This document shows positions 1 through 11,700 of a stretch of 64,000 nucleotides of DNA, piece after piece. The stretch spans positions 8,220,001-8,284,000 of the forward strand of contig JAZGTN010000022.1 of NCBI GenBank assembly GCA_037783415.1. Reading direction: 5' to 3'. How positions within the stretch are numbered: the first letter of the stretch is position 1; every line of letters begins with the position of its first letter. The notes beneath the pieces were generated by a model. It was not told the DNA's origin. It made no database searches and saw only the letters and a list, made by a program, of their open reading frames with translations. The translations under genes were made by a program, and so were the position numbers. This DNA is from Leptasterias polaris. Its lineage: Eukaryota; Echinodermata; Asteroidea; Forcipulatida; Asteriidae.

Positions 1-1179
1 GGAGAATGAGGCATCAACAGGAGCACAGACAGGCACAAGAGGAACAGCTAGCAACCAAAAGAAGACAACAGAAAATGCAGCAAAGACAACCACACCAGGT
101 AAGTTCAGATTAACCAACTTGATTATCACCCTACCTCTTCCAGTAAAAATTTGAGGGTACTTCTCAACTGCTGCCAAATCAATACAAAATTTAAACCCTT
201 GGAATCGTCCTCTAAACTTGTGAAAACAAAATGGAATGATTGAGTATAATTTTGTTTACATTATTAAACATCAAGGGAGACTTTGTTCAATGAAAAAACT
301 ACAACATTGCAACAGCTCCTTATCTGGCTCACAAATCTAGCTAGTAACCGACTTCATTATTCTTATTGTATGTTTTACCCATACAACAATGTGTGTTAAG
401 CACTGTACACTTGGTACTTTCCCAATTCCTGTGAAAAAAAAACCCAAAGTATATTAATCGGTTGAATGGCTTCTGACTGGCTTCTGACTGACTGACAAAA
501 CAGAGAGACAATTAGCATTAGGGCTAGACAGCTCAGGTGGTAGAGCGCCGGCACGGTAATCTGGAGGTGGCAGGCTCAAATTCCGCTCTAAATAATTTTT
601 CTTTGTTCAACCCAAAATTATCTTGTAATTATTTCTTTCATTTTATTGTCTCAGGGTACAAATCAACACAACAGACAGCATCAACGGAACAACTTCAAGA
701 AAACGGAGATTGCCACTTTGCAGATCCCGGGCTACTGGCCCGAGGATGTATCAGCGTTGATGACATCTGAGAACAGACTTAGAATCCAAGGAAAACATAT
801 CTGTGGCTGCCATGAGAAGTGCACCGAGAGAGAATTTCAGCGAAGCGTCCTGATCCCAAGAAATTTTGACCCACTGAATCTTGAGGTGACACTCAATAAA
901 GATGGTGAGTTGATGATCAGTGGGACCCATCAAAACATGGCTGGGAGAGTTACTGAGGATCTGGTTGTGGTAGTCAAGAGTGATGGGTCGTTTACTCCGA
1001 GGTCGAGGAACTTGGATTCTTCTTGTAGAGGAACCAGGACGGGTTTCAAGTTGAAGAAGATGAACAAAAGGACTGGAGAGATTCTTGAGGATTTTGAAGA
1101 GTATAAGGAAATGGATTACAGGACTTTTGAGGGGGAAATTGATGAGGATGGTGTCACCATGGAAGTGATGGACCTTTAG
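1..1179 (+). CDS. Hsp20/alpha-crystallin-domain protein, 3' part of gene (two exons)
   Basis: Two exons are visible: 1-98, open at the window edge and ending in a CAG|GTAAGT donor, and 655-1179, starting after a TTTTATTGTCTCAG acceptor and ending in TAG. Both junctions are phase 0 when exon 1 is read from base 3. Exon 1 is very rich in Gln, Arg and Glu. Exon 2 continues with a short Q/N-rich stretch. It then has the beta-strand pattern of a small heat-shock domain: IPGYWPEDVS, LRIQGKH, EFQRSVLIPRNFDP, then LEVTLNKDGELMISG. This is the usual order in Hsp20 proteins, which bind unfolding proteins as ATP-independent holdases. The tail after the domain is charged and acidic and lacks a clear IxI motif. 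The N-terminus is outside the window, so full length is unknown. Candidate poly(A) signals are ATTAAA near 1208 and AATAAA at 1900-1905. Assignment to a particular small-HSP class is not possible. Confidence 0.78.
521..618 (+). repeat. tRNA-derived SINE head in the Hsp20 gene intron
   Basis: An A box (AGCTCAGGTGGTAGAGCG) and a B box-like stretch (GGCTCAAATTCC) lie 35-40 bases apart, as in a tRNA gene. They are followed by TTTGTTCAACCC. The same head plus tail recurs at 29819-29917 and 29962-30046. This identifies a dispersed tRNA-derived element and not a working tRNA gene. It sits just upstream of the exon 2 acceptor. Confidence 0.7.
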
Positions 1180-2753
1180 TTTGGACTGTTTTAAAATTCG
1201 TGTAGGTCATTAAATTATTCTTTGTCATTAAATTATTCTTATTTTTCTGTAATTTAAATGGAAGCTGGGACTTTCTAAGGTGAAATCAAATATTGAGTAA
1301 ATATTTTTGGCATAAATGTGTATACTTCATGCAGGTAAAACATTGAATATCATTATCACCTGAAGGGTTGGAGTATTATTTACTAAAATATCAGTCCAGA
1401 CCATATTTTTTGCAATCACTTTTGTTTCGAATTTAAATTAAAACTTCAATTTGTTGAGGCTGGAATTTTTGTTTTTCCTTTTTGTAAAATTGAATACAGT
1501 ATTAATATTCGTTTAACGAAAATATTAGGGTCGGTCGGGAAACCGGAAACAGAACCTTTTTTTTTTTTTTTTGGCCCAATCATTAGAAAGAAGGGGGGGG
1601 GTCAGTAAACAACATCCTTGGGTGTAAGATTTTATGGTAGGTTTTGATGGCAGGCATAGTTAGAAATGAACGGGAAGATTTATTCACAGATGCAGAAGTG
1701 TGATTTTCCTTCCTGTAATTATTTTAATAACTTCATGAATCATGAGACAATTTTCTATTTATTCAAATATCAATATATTTATTTAAATGTTCATCTACAC
1801 AAACCTGGTCAGTATTCGTTTTACTTTTACCTTTTTGTAAAACTTTCTACTTTATAGACTACTTGTTTTTGTATTTCAAACTCAAACTTGCTGAAGTAAA
1901 ATAAATTTCAAAAAAATCTTTAAATCACAACAACAGTCATGAAATAATGATTATCTTGTGTCCAAAAAGCAGTTGCAGAAAATCTTTTAGTTTAGCAGCA
2001 TTTTAGATGGTGATGATTTTGTAAGCCAAGTAAGCTTTCAGATATAAATTGTTATATTTTTTATGATGATCACGATAATTATACATGTGTTTTAAAGGAA
2101 AGCTACCTTGGAGAGACATTGCCAATTTTACATTCTACAGTAAAAAAAGATATACATACATGGGTAGCAATTTCACTATAAGTTGAGTAACAATTTGTAA
2201 ATAATTTATGGTAATTCGTACAAAAAGTACCAAAACGTTCATTTTCAAGACCCAACATTATCCAATTTGAATGGTCCAATTCCCAGTATGTTTGAACATG
2301 CGAGGGCATGTGTTAACCATTATTATTTATTTGGCCATTGATACAAGAAAACGAAACACAGGCAGTCAAAATAAAATAAACTGTATTTGTGATGCGAGGA
2401 AATTCATCGTTGAATGTGCCCTCATACAGTCAAAAATACGGTCCATTGATTATTATTCATCAGACTGCAGCCATCATTGGTAGGTTTCCTGTATTCAAAC
2501 ATAACATAGCACTGGTAATCCTGACAGGCACCAGGCTATTCCGAAACCTTAGTCTGGTATACCATACCTGATATGGGGACAGAGGGTACCCCTAATGTTC
2601 ACATACTTCAACACACAATTTCCCTTGTGTACAGAAGTACCTCCATAAAATCCTCTGAAGAGTTTCTGAGATTCCAAGCACACAATGAAGACACAATAGG
2701 GGGGGGGGTACCATCATTATGCCCCATATCGAACGCCAAATGTAATCTGAGCC
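1180..2753. other. Intergenic DNA between convergent Hsp20 and PRCC genes
   Basis: AT-rich DNA holding the two 3' UTRs of genes that converge here. No coding exon was recognised; short open frames lack supporting features. An A/T-rich stretch near 1559-1573 and a G run near 1597 are the only marked simple sequences. Confidence 0.6.
2326..2331 (-). promoter_or_regulatory. Candidate PRCC poly(A) signal
   Basis: AATAAA on the minus strand, about 425 bases past the PRCC stop codon. It is a canonical hexamer in a plausible position, but other A/T-rich hexamers exist nearby and no transcript evidence is available. Confidence 0.35.
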
Positions 2754-5700
2754 TCAGAATCCATACTTCATCTGGGTTTGTTGTCTCGTTTGCCGATTAT
2801 TTGCCCATTGATTCTTCAGCTCCAACTCTCTTTCCTTTGCCTGAAACAAAAAACAAAAAACGATCAAATTAATTTGAGAAAATCCATTAAAATGGAAGTG
2901 ACATGTGGATCAAGTCTACTCTAAACTCTTTCAGGATAAAATGATGATCAAGACACTTGTGACCACATTTCAACAGCAGCATTTATCAGAGATATTTAAG
3001 TGGGGCCTTTTCCAAATGTGGGCTTTAGGCTCCAGCCTCGGTTTTAGCTTCATCCTCTATTTTTGAGCCGTGTGCATTTTGCAAAGTGCTTCAACATCAA
3101 ACAGAGGCGGTGCCAGAGCCGGAGCCGGAGCCAGAACCTGAGCTGAAGCCACAGCCTGAGTCAAGGTTTACAAAATGTTTACAACACACAATGTATAACA
3201 TTCTTCCTGTTTTAATCTCATTACCGGTTTTGTTTGCCCTCATAAAATCAGTAAAAGTGTTATAAAAAGCCTGAAAATGTATAGTAGTAACCATGCATGT
3301 AAGTAGGTCAGCCCCTGTCCTCATCAAAATTGTCACACTTTTTCAAACCTCCCACAAACCTCACTTGTTAATTGTTTCCCAATCATGATGTTTGGTCCTT
3401 GAAAACAAGTAGGACAATTTTATTGAGTTCAAGGGCTGACCTTTCCAGGTTACTTAATAACAATTTTGCTGATTTTTCTGAGGACAAGTGAATCGGAAAT
3501 CGGTTCAAAGTAGGAAGAATAATTCATGCCTGCCAAAGTGAAGTTATAAATCCTACCCTATCGCACACACCACACACAGCATGACATCTTACTCATTATT
3601 CCCACTTTCTGAACTGGCACTCAAAGTTAATCAAATCCGACCATCTAAAGTAGGAAACTGATGATGCTTAGTACGAGAAACTCAGAGTTGATCATCCATT
3701 AATGTGTCATCCTACCTGATGGGCTAAGAAGGTGATTTGATGCTTCCTCTTTTGCTGGCCAGATGGCAGCTGTTCCTTCTTCTGCAACGAAAAAGGAAAA
3801 ATAGGAACTGACAAGTTTATTTCTTTTGATTTCCATAGAGGAAACATTGGTTAGGAGTGACACAACATGACCCCCCCCCCCCCCCCCCCCCCCCACTTGG
3901 TTGTATGAACATTGACGTAACCAGGGGAGGGGGTACGGGAGGGTCATAAACCTTGCCCCCTCTTGCCACCACCCATACATGTATCGAAAAAATGCACAAA
4001 TGAATGGTTTGATACAGATTATGTTTTTGTCCCCGCTTGCCCCCCCCCCCCCCCCCCCCCCCGATGAAAATGTTTGCTTACAGTTTGAGACCGAGACCGA
4101 GACCGAGACCTGAAGGTTTGAGGGGGAGACTGAGACCAGTCTCAAGACCTACAACACTGCTGCCTTATGCCACTGTATGAACCACCTGCCTAATCCCATA
4201 TCAAAGCTCACTGGGACATGGTTTGATACCTTTTCAAATCAAGACAACCATTTTTTCTTATTTCCATTTTTACTTACATACAGGGAGAAATACACTATAT
4301 GCTGCAGTGTTGATACTACTAGTCTTAGTCTTTAATTCAAGACGTTAACCTGCAGCATGACACTACATGTATATCATTTTCATAGTCTTTAATTCAAGAC
4401 GTTAACCTGCAGCATGACACTACATGTATATCATTTTCATAGTCTTTAATTCAAGACGTTAACCTGCAGCATGACACTACATGTATATCATTTTCATAGT
4501 CTTTAATTCAAGACGTTAACCTGCAGCATGACACTACATGTATATCATTTTCATAGTCTTTAATTCAAGACGTTAACCTGCAGCATGACACTACATGTAT
4601 ATCATTTTCATAGTCTTTAATTCAAGACATTAACCTGCAGCATGACACTATACCACATTGACAGTCTTTGATTCAATTTTTCACAAGTAACCCAAGACTT
4701 ATTTCAGTCTTAAAAGCACTATTTCTCCTACCAGTTTAACTCTGTACTCTTTTTCCTCAGTCAAGCTCTTGGTCATCCAGTCGCGACGGTTATTTGGACC
4801 AATCTGTTCATCAGCGGCAATCTCAATCATGTTGATGGCCTCCTTGCCAATGTTCCGTTTCCCCATTAGTCTCTGGAACTAAAGGCAAATAATATATACA
4901 AGTCAATTTTCAAGTTTATTTTCTTTTTTTGAGGGAAGAAACACCAGTTTTTACTTCGAGATGCTGATTGCATTTTTGTGTAAATTCTCTTAATGAGTAA
5001 GATAATCGTTAACATTGTTTTATTGACTAATATTATTATCATTAATAGATGGTCACAAATCTGAATGGTGGTGTTTGGGGGTTCAAATCCCACCCCAAGT
5101 AGTGTGCCTGTGATTTTTTCCCACACAAGACTTTGGAAAGCACTGAGTAGTACAGTGCCTCACACATCAGTGTGTAGTGCAGTCAACTATCAAATTATGT
5201 TATAACTCAACTAGTCAACAATCTCAAATTTTCATTTTTAAATTTAAAGCCAAGAACTGATTTACAGGATGAACTAAACAGGCCTAAACGTTGAATTGGT
5301 TGGACAATTACAATTATTTTATAGACTTTTATCATGGGGCATCCATCTTGTCTTTCTCCCATTTCAATCAGTGTAACCAAAGTGAGGCTGGAAGGTCAAA
5401 CATTCTGGTGCATTTTGGTCAAGATTTGAATCAGTATGTATTACTAGTATTGTGCACAGGAGACTTGACAAACATGGTATCAGCTTGACAAAGTTCTATT
5501 GGTAACAATTGCAGTAAAACTGTGTGGTATAAAGGTACCTCTTTGTCTGCCTCTAAATTGGCGGCCGCTCCAGACTGGCTTGGTCCAGCACCCTGTCCTT
5601 CTCCACTATTCACACCCTGTGGATCTGCATAGACTGGTGGGTCTTGTTCCTGGTAGGGTTGATTATACTCGGAGTACTGATAGCCCTGGGGTGCTGCATA

Positions 5701-8700
5701 GGCCTGCTGATCAGCGTACTGACTAGCTTGGTAATCGTACTGAACATTTGAATTGGAGAACTCAAGAGGCGATTCTTTGCTATACGGCAGGTTTGATGAT
5801 GGCTTAAAAGACAACGGTGTGTCCTGAGAACTTGACGGTCTGAAGCTGAGTGGAGCATCATTCCCAGGTTGTGGTAGTCTTCCTGATTGAGGACCATGTT
5901 CATGGTTTGATATTTCCATTTGACCCAGCGATGAACCAGGTACTTTAATCATTGTACTACGTCCAGGGCCAGTATTTGATGGAGCCAAATCAACAGCTGT
6001 TTTTACAGATGAAGTTGAGGCCACATTGGAGGAACCTCCAAAAGAAAAGAAAGACGTCTTACTCCCATCCTCTACTTCCTCATCCTCATCATCACTGTCA
6101 TAACTCGTTGCTAACAACCCGCCAGTAGATTTTGACTTGGTGTTGTTAGAAGCTTGTATAGGTTTTGAGACGGGTTTGGGAGCAGTTTTCTTGGGAGCAG
6201 GCTTCTTAGTCAGTGTGTGTGGGATGAGGATTCGGTTGGTTTCTTTGATGGAAGCATTCCGTGGTTTAGGAAGCATGGCAAAAAGCCCTGAGAGACTCTG
6301 TAGATTAGAAAAGAAAACGTTGTGAACAAAACTAACATGTTGGGGAATTTTTACTTTTGTAAAAAATAAAAGCTACCCGTTTCGTAAGTAGTGAATAGGA
6401 TAGCTGATGGTGTTGCCCCATAAATTTACACCAGCTATACATGTAGTAGTAAAGTCTGTCCCGAGCCAATACATGTATGGCTCATCAGGCTGGTGTTTAC
6501 ATCTGGTTTCAATGGCATTTAACAACTGAGAATATTTCTACTCCCCCCTGAAAAGGATGCCAGTCCATTGCAGGTTACTCCCCAGCTCTTGTTGGTACCC
6601 ATTTGTACTCCTGGGTGGAGAGAAGCAATTATGATAAAGTGCCTAGCTCACATTCTTTAACTTAAAGAACTTGAGTCCACTGCTCCAAACTGCCCAGCCA
6701 CAACATCCCACATGTACCCCCAAATTTTCCCCCGACCCTCACAAACACATGATTAAATATTTAAAGTAAGAACTATAACCAGAAGATCACCCTAACAGAT
6801 CACTTATAAATATCAAATGACAGCCCATTAAGTAAACAAGCAGAAAATATTTACTTTGACAATCACTAGCAGCTCTAGTAAACAAATAAATGTTTCTGTA
6901 TGTTTTCTTTAAAGCATGCAGACAACATTGGTAATTATTGTCAAAGACCAGCATCCACACTTCAGGTGACACAACTCATAAATAAAATAGCATACCTGTG
7001 AAATTTAAGCTCAATTGGTCATCAGAGTCACAAGAAAATAGCGGGGGGAAAACAATTATATGTTTTCACGGTTTTCAAAAACCAGAGTTTTGGACTTGCG
7101 AGATAAAATCTAACTGTTTACTCTTTTCTCAAAATTCAGCACTCCAAGCAAAACTGTTTAAATGGAAGTTTCCCACCTTTTACTCCTACCAATGTTATTT
7201 ACATCATTCAGTTTCATGTCCATAATAGACAACAGAATATTCTTCTTGAAAATGAAGCACCGGAAGAAGTTACACATTGAGATCTATAAGAGTTTACAAA
7301 AGGTCCATGGCTGGGTCTGAATCGGACTCAATATTATGCAGCAGTGTTGATGTAAATGGTGGGCACTGGCAGGCCCGAATTTTCATCAATAAATAAATAA
7401 ATAAATTTGGGGAGGCTAATCATCCTTACTCGCAGCTGAGAGCTGAATTGCGAAGGACGCGGCTACAACGTGTTTGAGAAGCAGGCATGCAAGGGCGCCT
7501 TTGGCAGCCAGCCACATCAACCCATTATGACCACGGAGCACAGCCAGAGACCGAAAGTGTTTGATTTTTCCCGAGGGAGGAAAACCGGATGGTCTGGAAA
7601 ACCCTCGTGGCACAGCAGAGAACCAACGCACAACTCAACTCACATATGGCCCTGGCCGGGTATTGAACCAGGGTCACCTTGGTGAGAGGCGAGCGATTTA
7701 CGCACAAGCCAACCATGCCACCCATGTGAGGGCGAGGCTAAGGGAAACGTTTGAAGGGGGCATCAAGGCAAAGACCAGGGCAACAGATCATCTGTGCAAT
7801 GTAAGGTCTATGGGGATCTTCTGTAGGCATTTCCTCAACAATGTTCCCACCCCTCAACAAAAATTATTATCAACAAATTCATGTGATTTTTCCATTTAAT
7901 TTATTTAGAGCAGTGAATTATCACAATACATCTATTTTATAGAGATAAAAGATAAATATTTGTTCCTACAATTGAGATTTCTAGAAGCCATACAAAAAAA
8001 CATATTTTTTGTAAAGAAAAAAAGGATAAAATGCGCATAATTTTGGAAAAGTCTAAATACTGCATTTAAATTCATTTGAAAGTATTTATTTTGAATGTAT
8101 TTCAAGGAATGATTCAGATTATAACTTGCAAATTATGGAAAATAAAATTTCATACACACGATGAGATTATAAGTAAAGCAGCAAGGGTTCAACTGGAATT
8201 CTAGACCAACAGTTTAAACAAAGTGATTTGGTAAGTTGATGATTAATATAATATTAATATACTATTCATTTCGGTATTTGTTCACGATTTTAAAAATGAT
8301 TACGAAGTACAAATGTACATAGCTTTTAAAGTATAGATAATACAATATAATACAATAAATACATTTATAGAGCGCTCTTACTCATCAAAGATGGTTAAAT
8401 ACACAGCACTGAACAGAGTCTAGAAATTAACCAAAGAATGCAGTTAACATGCTGGTCATTATTCAAATAGATGAGTTTTCAGAGCCTTCTTGAAAGCGTC
8501 CAAGGAAGGGGAGCAGCGGATGTACTGTGGAAGCTCATTCCAGAGTTGAGGTGCATGTGCCTGGAATGCATGGTCACCAACTGTGCTGTATGTTCTGGGC
8601 ACATGGAGTAAGGTAATGACTAAACTTGAGCAGAGTCCAGGTCTACCAGAGTGATTTGGTACAATGAGAGAGCCAAGATAAGATGAGGTTTTGCCTCCTA

Positions 8701-11700
8701 TTTGATCTTGTCCACAGTGCTGACCCAGGCCAAATTTCATAAAGCTATTTATTTACCGGTAAGCAAGAGTTGAGGTGCATGTGCCTGGAATGCATGGTCA
8801 CCAACTGTGCTGTATGTTCTGGGCACATGGAGTAAGGTAATGACTAAACTTGAGCAGAGTCCAGGTCTACCAGAGTGATTTGGTACAATGAGAGAGCCAA
8901 GATAAGATGAGGTTTTGCCTCCTATTTGATCTTGTCCACAGTGCTGACCCAGGCCAAATTTCATAAAGCTATTTACCGGTAAGCAAATTTGTGTGCTTTA
9001 CTATAAGAGAAAACAAATATGTAAGCAAAAATGGGTTTTTTTCATAAACGCTCAAGAAAATTTGACAGCGCATCTGCATCTGCTCACAAAAATGGCAGCA
9101 AGCAAGCTGGCGTACATTTTGCTTTGAGGTAGCAGTGCTTATGAAAGAAAAATGTTGCTAATATGGCCGCTCTGTAAACAGAAAACGTTTGATCACAGGC
9201 TTTATAAAATCAGGTCTATTCAAGACCATTAAACTGCATCGGTTGTGTATGGTGATCACAAAAACTAACAACAGTATACATTTAAATTGTGAAGAATGCA
9301 ATCACCAAATGATATGATATTACAGGCTGATATATTTTTTCCATCATTCAAAACCACAATGGATGAGATTAAATGGTCAGACGCAGGCCTGATCGGGCAG
9401 TAGGAGGATTTATAACGAGCTAGTAATTGTGAGACAACCTCTTTCCTCCTCTTCTTCAAGCACTTCAGCAGTAGAAAGAAACTTTTTAACTGTTAAATAG
9501 GTCCCCAAGTTCAAGCAAATTGTTTTGCCCAAACCAGGCCTTGAAATGCACAGATGCCTCTTTTGATGGGGCACTAAGGCCAAGACCAGGGCAACAAAGA
9601 CCAGGGCAACAAAGACCATGGCCTCTGTGTAATTCCAGGCAAGGCGTGTTACCTCAAATGCACACTGCACAGTTACACAGGGGAAATCTGACTCCCAACA
9701 AGGATTAATCAAGAGATATCAAGAGTAACGACGTCAGGTGAACTAGGTCAATATTAGCCAAGATAAAATTTCACTTACTTAAAAAATACACATGAACACA
9801 AATACCCTACATTCAGATACATGGATATAACAAATGTTTGACACAATTTGGACTTCACATAAATGAGTTGTTAGTTACAAAGAATCTTGAGCACATTTAA
9901 GGTAGTCATATTTTGGTAATGACCGAGAGAAAAAATTATGCAATTTTCATCTGACATGTCTGAAAACCTACTTATAAATTATGAAGATGGTAATGGAAAA
10001 AAGGAAACACTTTTTCATCTAGTGCACCTGTTGATTATAAATCAATAAAAGTATGTTGACAAAATGGAATCTCCTGTAGGTGATTTTTTTTAATTCGCAT
10101 GGTGTCCATTTGAATGTTGCCCTCATAATGGTCAGAGATGCAGTTGGTACCCACTAAATAAAAATGGATTCGATGTTCTTAATGAAAAAACGATGACTCA
10201 TTTTTGCCATTTTCTCAACAAGTACACAGCTTATTGAGCTGAAACTTTCACAGGTGACTTTTCTTGTATCTGTCTTGAGAAGTTTGCTTGTAAATTGCAT
10301 AACATTGACAAAATCAAGCAATAAACCTACTTTTAACAAACTACATGTATTGTAAGTTGAAACCACCTTAATCGTTGAATTAGATCTCTAGCACAAGTTG
10401 CAATGCTATACTATTCTAGTAATATTGCAAGAATTAAAAATAGATTTAAAAACAAATGTAACCTGAATTTAAAAAAGTTCTTGTAGAAATCAGATGATTT
10501 CTCCTTGAATTTCTGTAACTCCTTATTTCAATTACCTACATTGATTTGTAATTAAAGAAAATGGCCAGTGAACTAGAAATGAACCACAATGTACATATAT
10601 AACCAGTAAATCCATTGATAATTCAACTTCTGAGTAAAAAATCTAGTCTGAATACATGAGATTCGCAACACAGCGCCCTCTATACTTTGCGCACAAGAAG
10701 ATTTTTACACAGTGTATCATGAGAAAAGGTCAACAAGTTTTTGGTACAAATCCAGCACCCACCATACAACCCCAATTATTTAAGTTTGTTAGTGGCTTGC
10801 AAAGCAGCCAGGTCCTATATTTAGAGCATAAGATGGTCAGCTTAGTGAGGCTGGTAAATGCTTGTCACTTTTATGTCAGCCTTTTCAAGGTCAATGCCCT
10901 GCTGAGTAGCAAGTGTGATTTTTTTTTTTAGTAGACACTTTGTGGTAAATGGCCTCTCCAAGTTAAACTTTAGAGGGTAAGTCACCCGTAAGATCAGATG
11001 CCCCTCTCAATTTCAAACTATTAACCGATGATTCAGTATTTCATGCACTGTACATTAAGCAACTCTGCTTTCTATTTCATAATACTTCAGAGAATAAAAT
11101 AAAATAAAATAAAATCCTACTATGGTACTCGTCAAAGCAGCAAAAAATAAATAAAAAATTAAACATTCTTAACCAGATTCCAATTATGCTGGCACTCAGC
11201 ATCAATCACTGCTCATAAACTGGTGCCCATAAAACGAACTGCCCTCTTCAAGACATTGCTCCGTTTTAATCAGAGTGTCATCGCTATCAGAAACGCACTC
11301 TGGAGACTCTGATATGGTTTCAATCATCACAGGAATGACTGCCAACCTGTCGATAGCATTCATACACATAGACCACAAATGTTTCTGCTCCATAACGGAT
11401 GCAGGGCAGATTTTGAAGGTTGCTTCTCTCAATGCCTCCATCCGTACAGGGTCCAGGAGCCGTTTCCCTTGCCCACTGAAACATGAGGCTCCAATACGTT
11501 CTTTTTGTGTGAACAGGGTATCAGTGAGTTGACATGCTACAGTCAACCTACTCTTTGCAAGGTAGCAGAACTGGGCAAGATAAGAATCTTTGAGTTGTAC
11601 TTTGATAGCTTTACCACAAGAATCTCTGTGTGTAACATATAGGATGGACTTTAGCCTTGCGGGAAGGTTGTCATAGTCAATGGTGTCAGGAGTGGGATCT

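Noticed and set aside
521..590. Possible functional tRNA gene
   Set aside because: The boxes are degenerate, the cloverleaf does not close, and the same head plus tail occurs elsewhere as a SINE.
3699..4145. 148-codon minus-strand open frame rich in glycine
   Set aside because: It crosses the real PRCC exon 6 and its splice donor and then reads poly-G tracts; the PRCC exon explains the only meaningful part.
4326..4668. CRISPR-like array
   Set aside because: Units are directly adjacent with no unique spacers, in a eukaryotic intron.
7416..7899. Overlapping open frames of 60-110 codons on both strands
   Set aside because: They lie in a GC-rich tRNA-derived SINE with a TTTA tail; no protein domain is seen.
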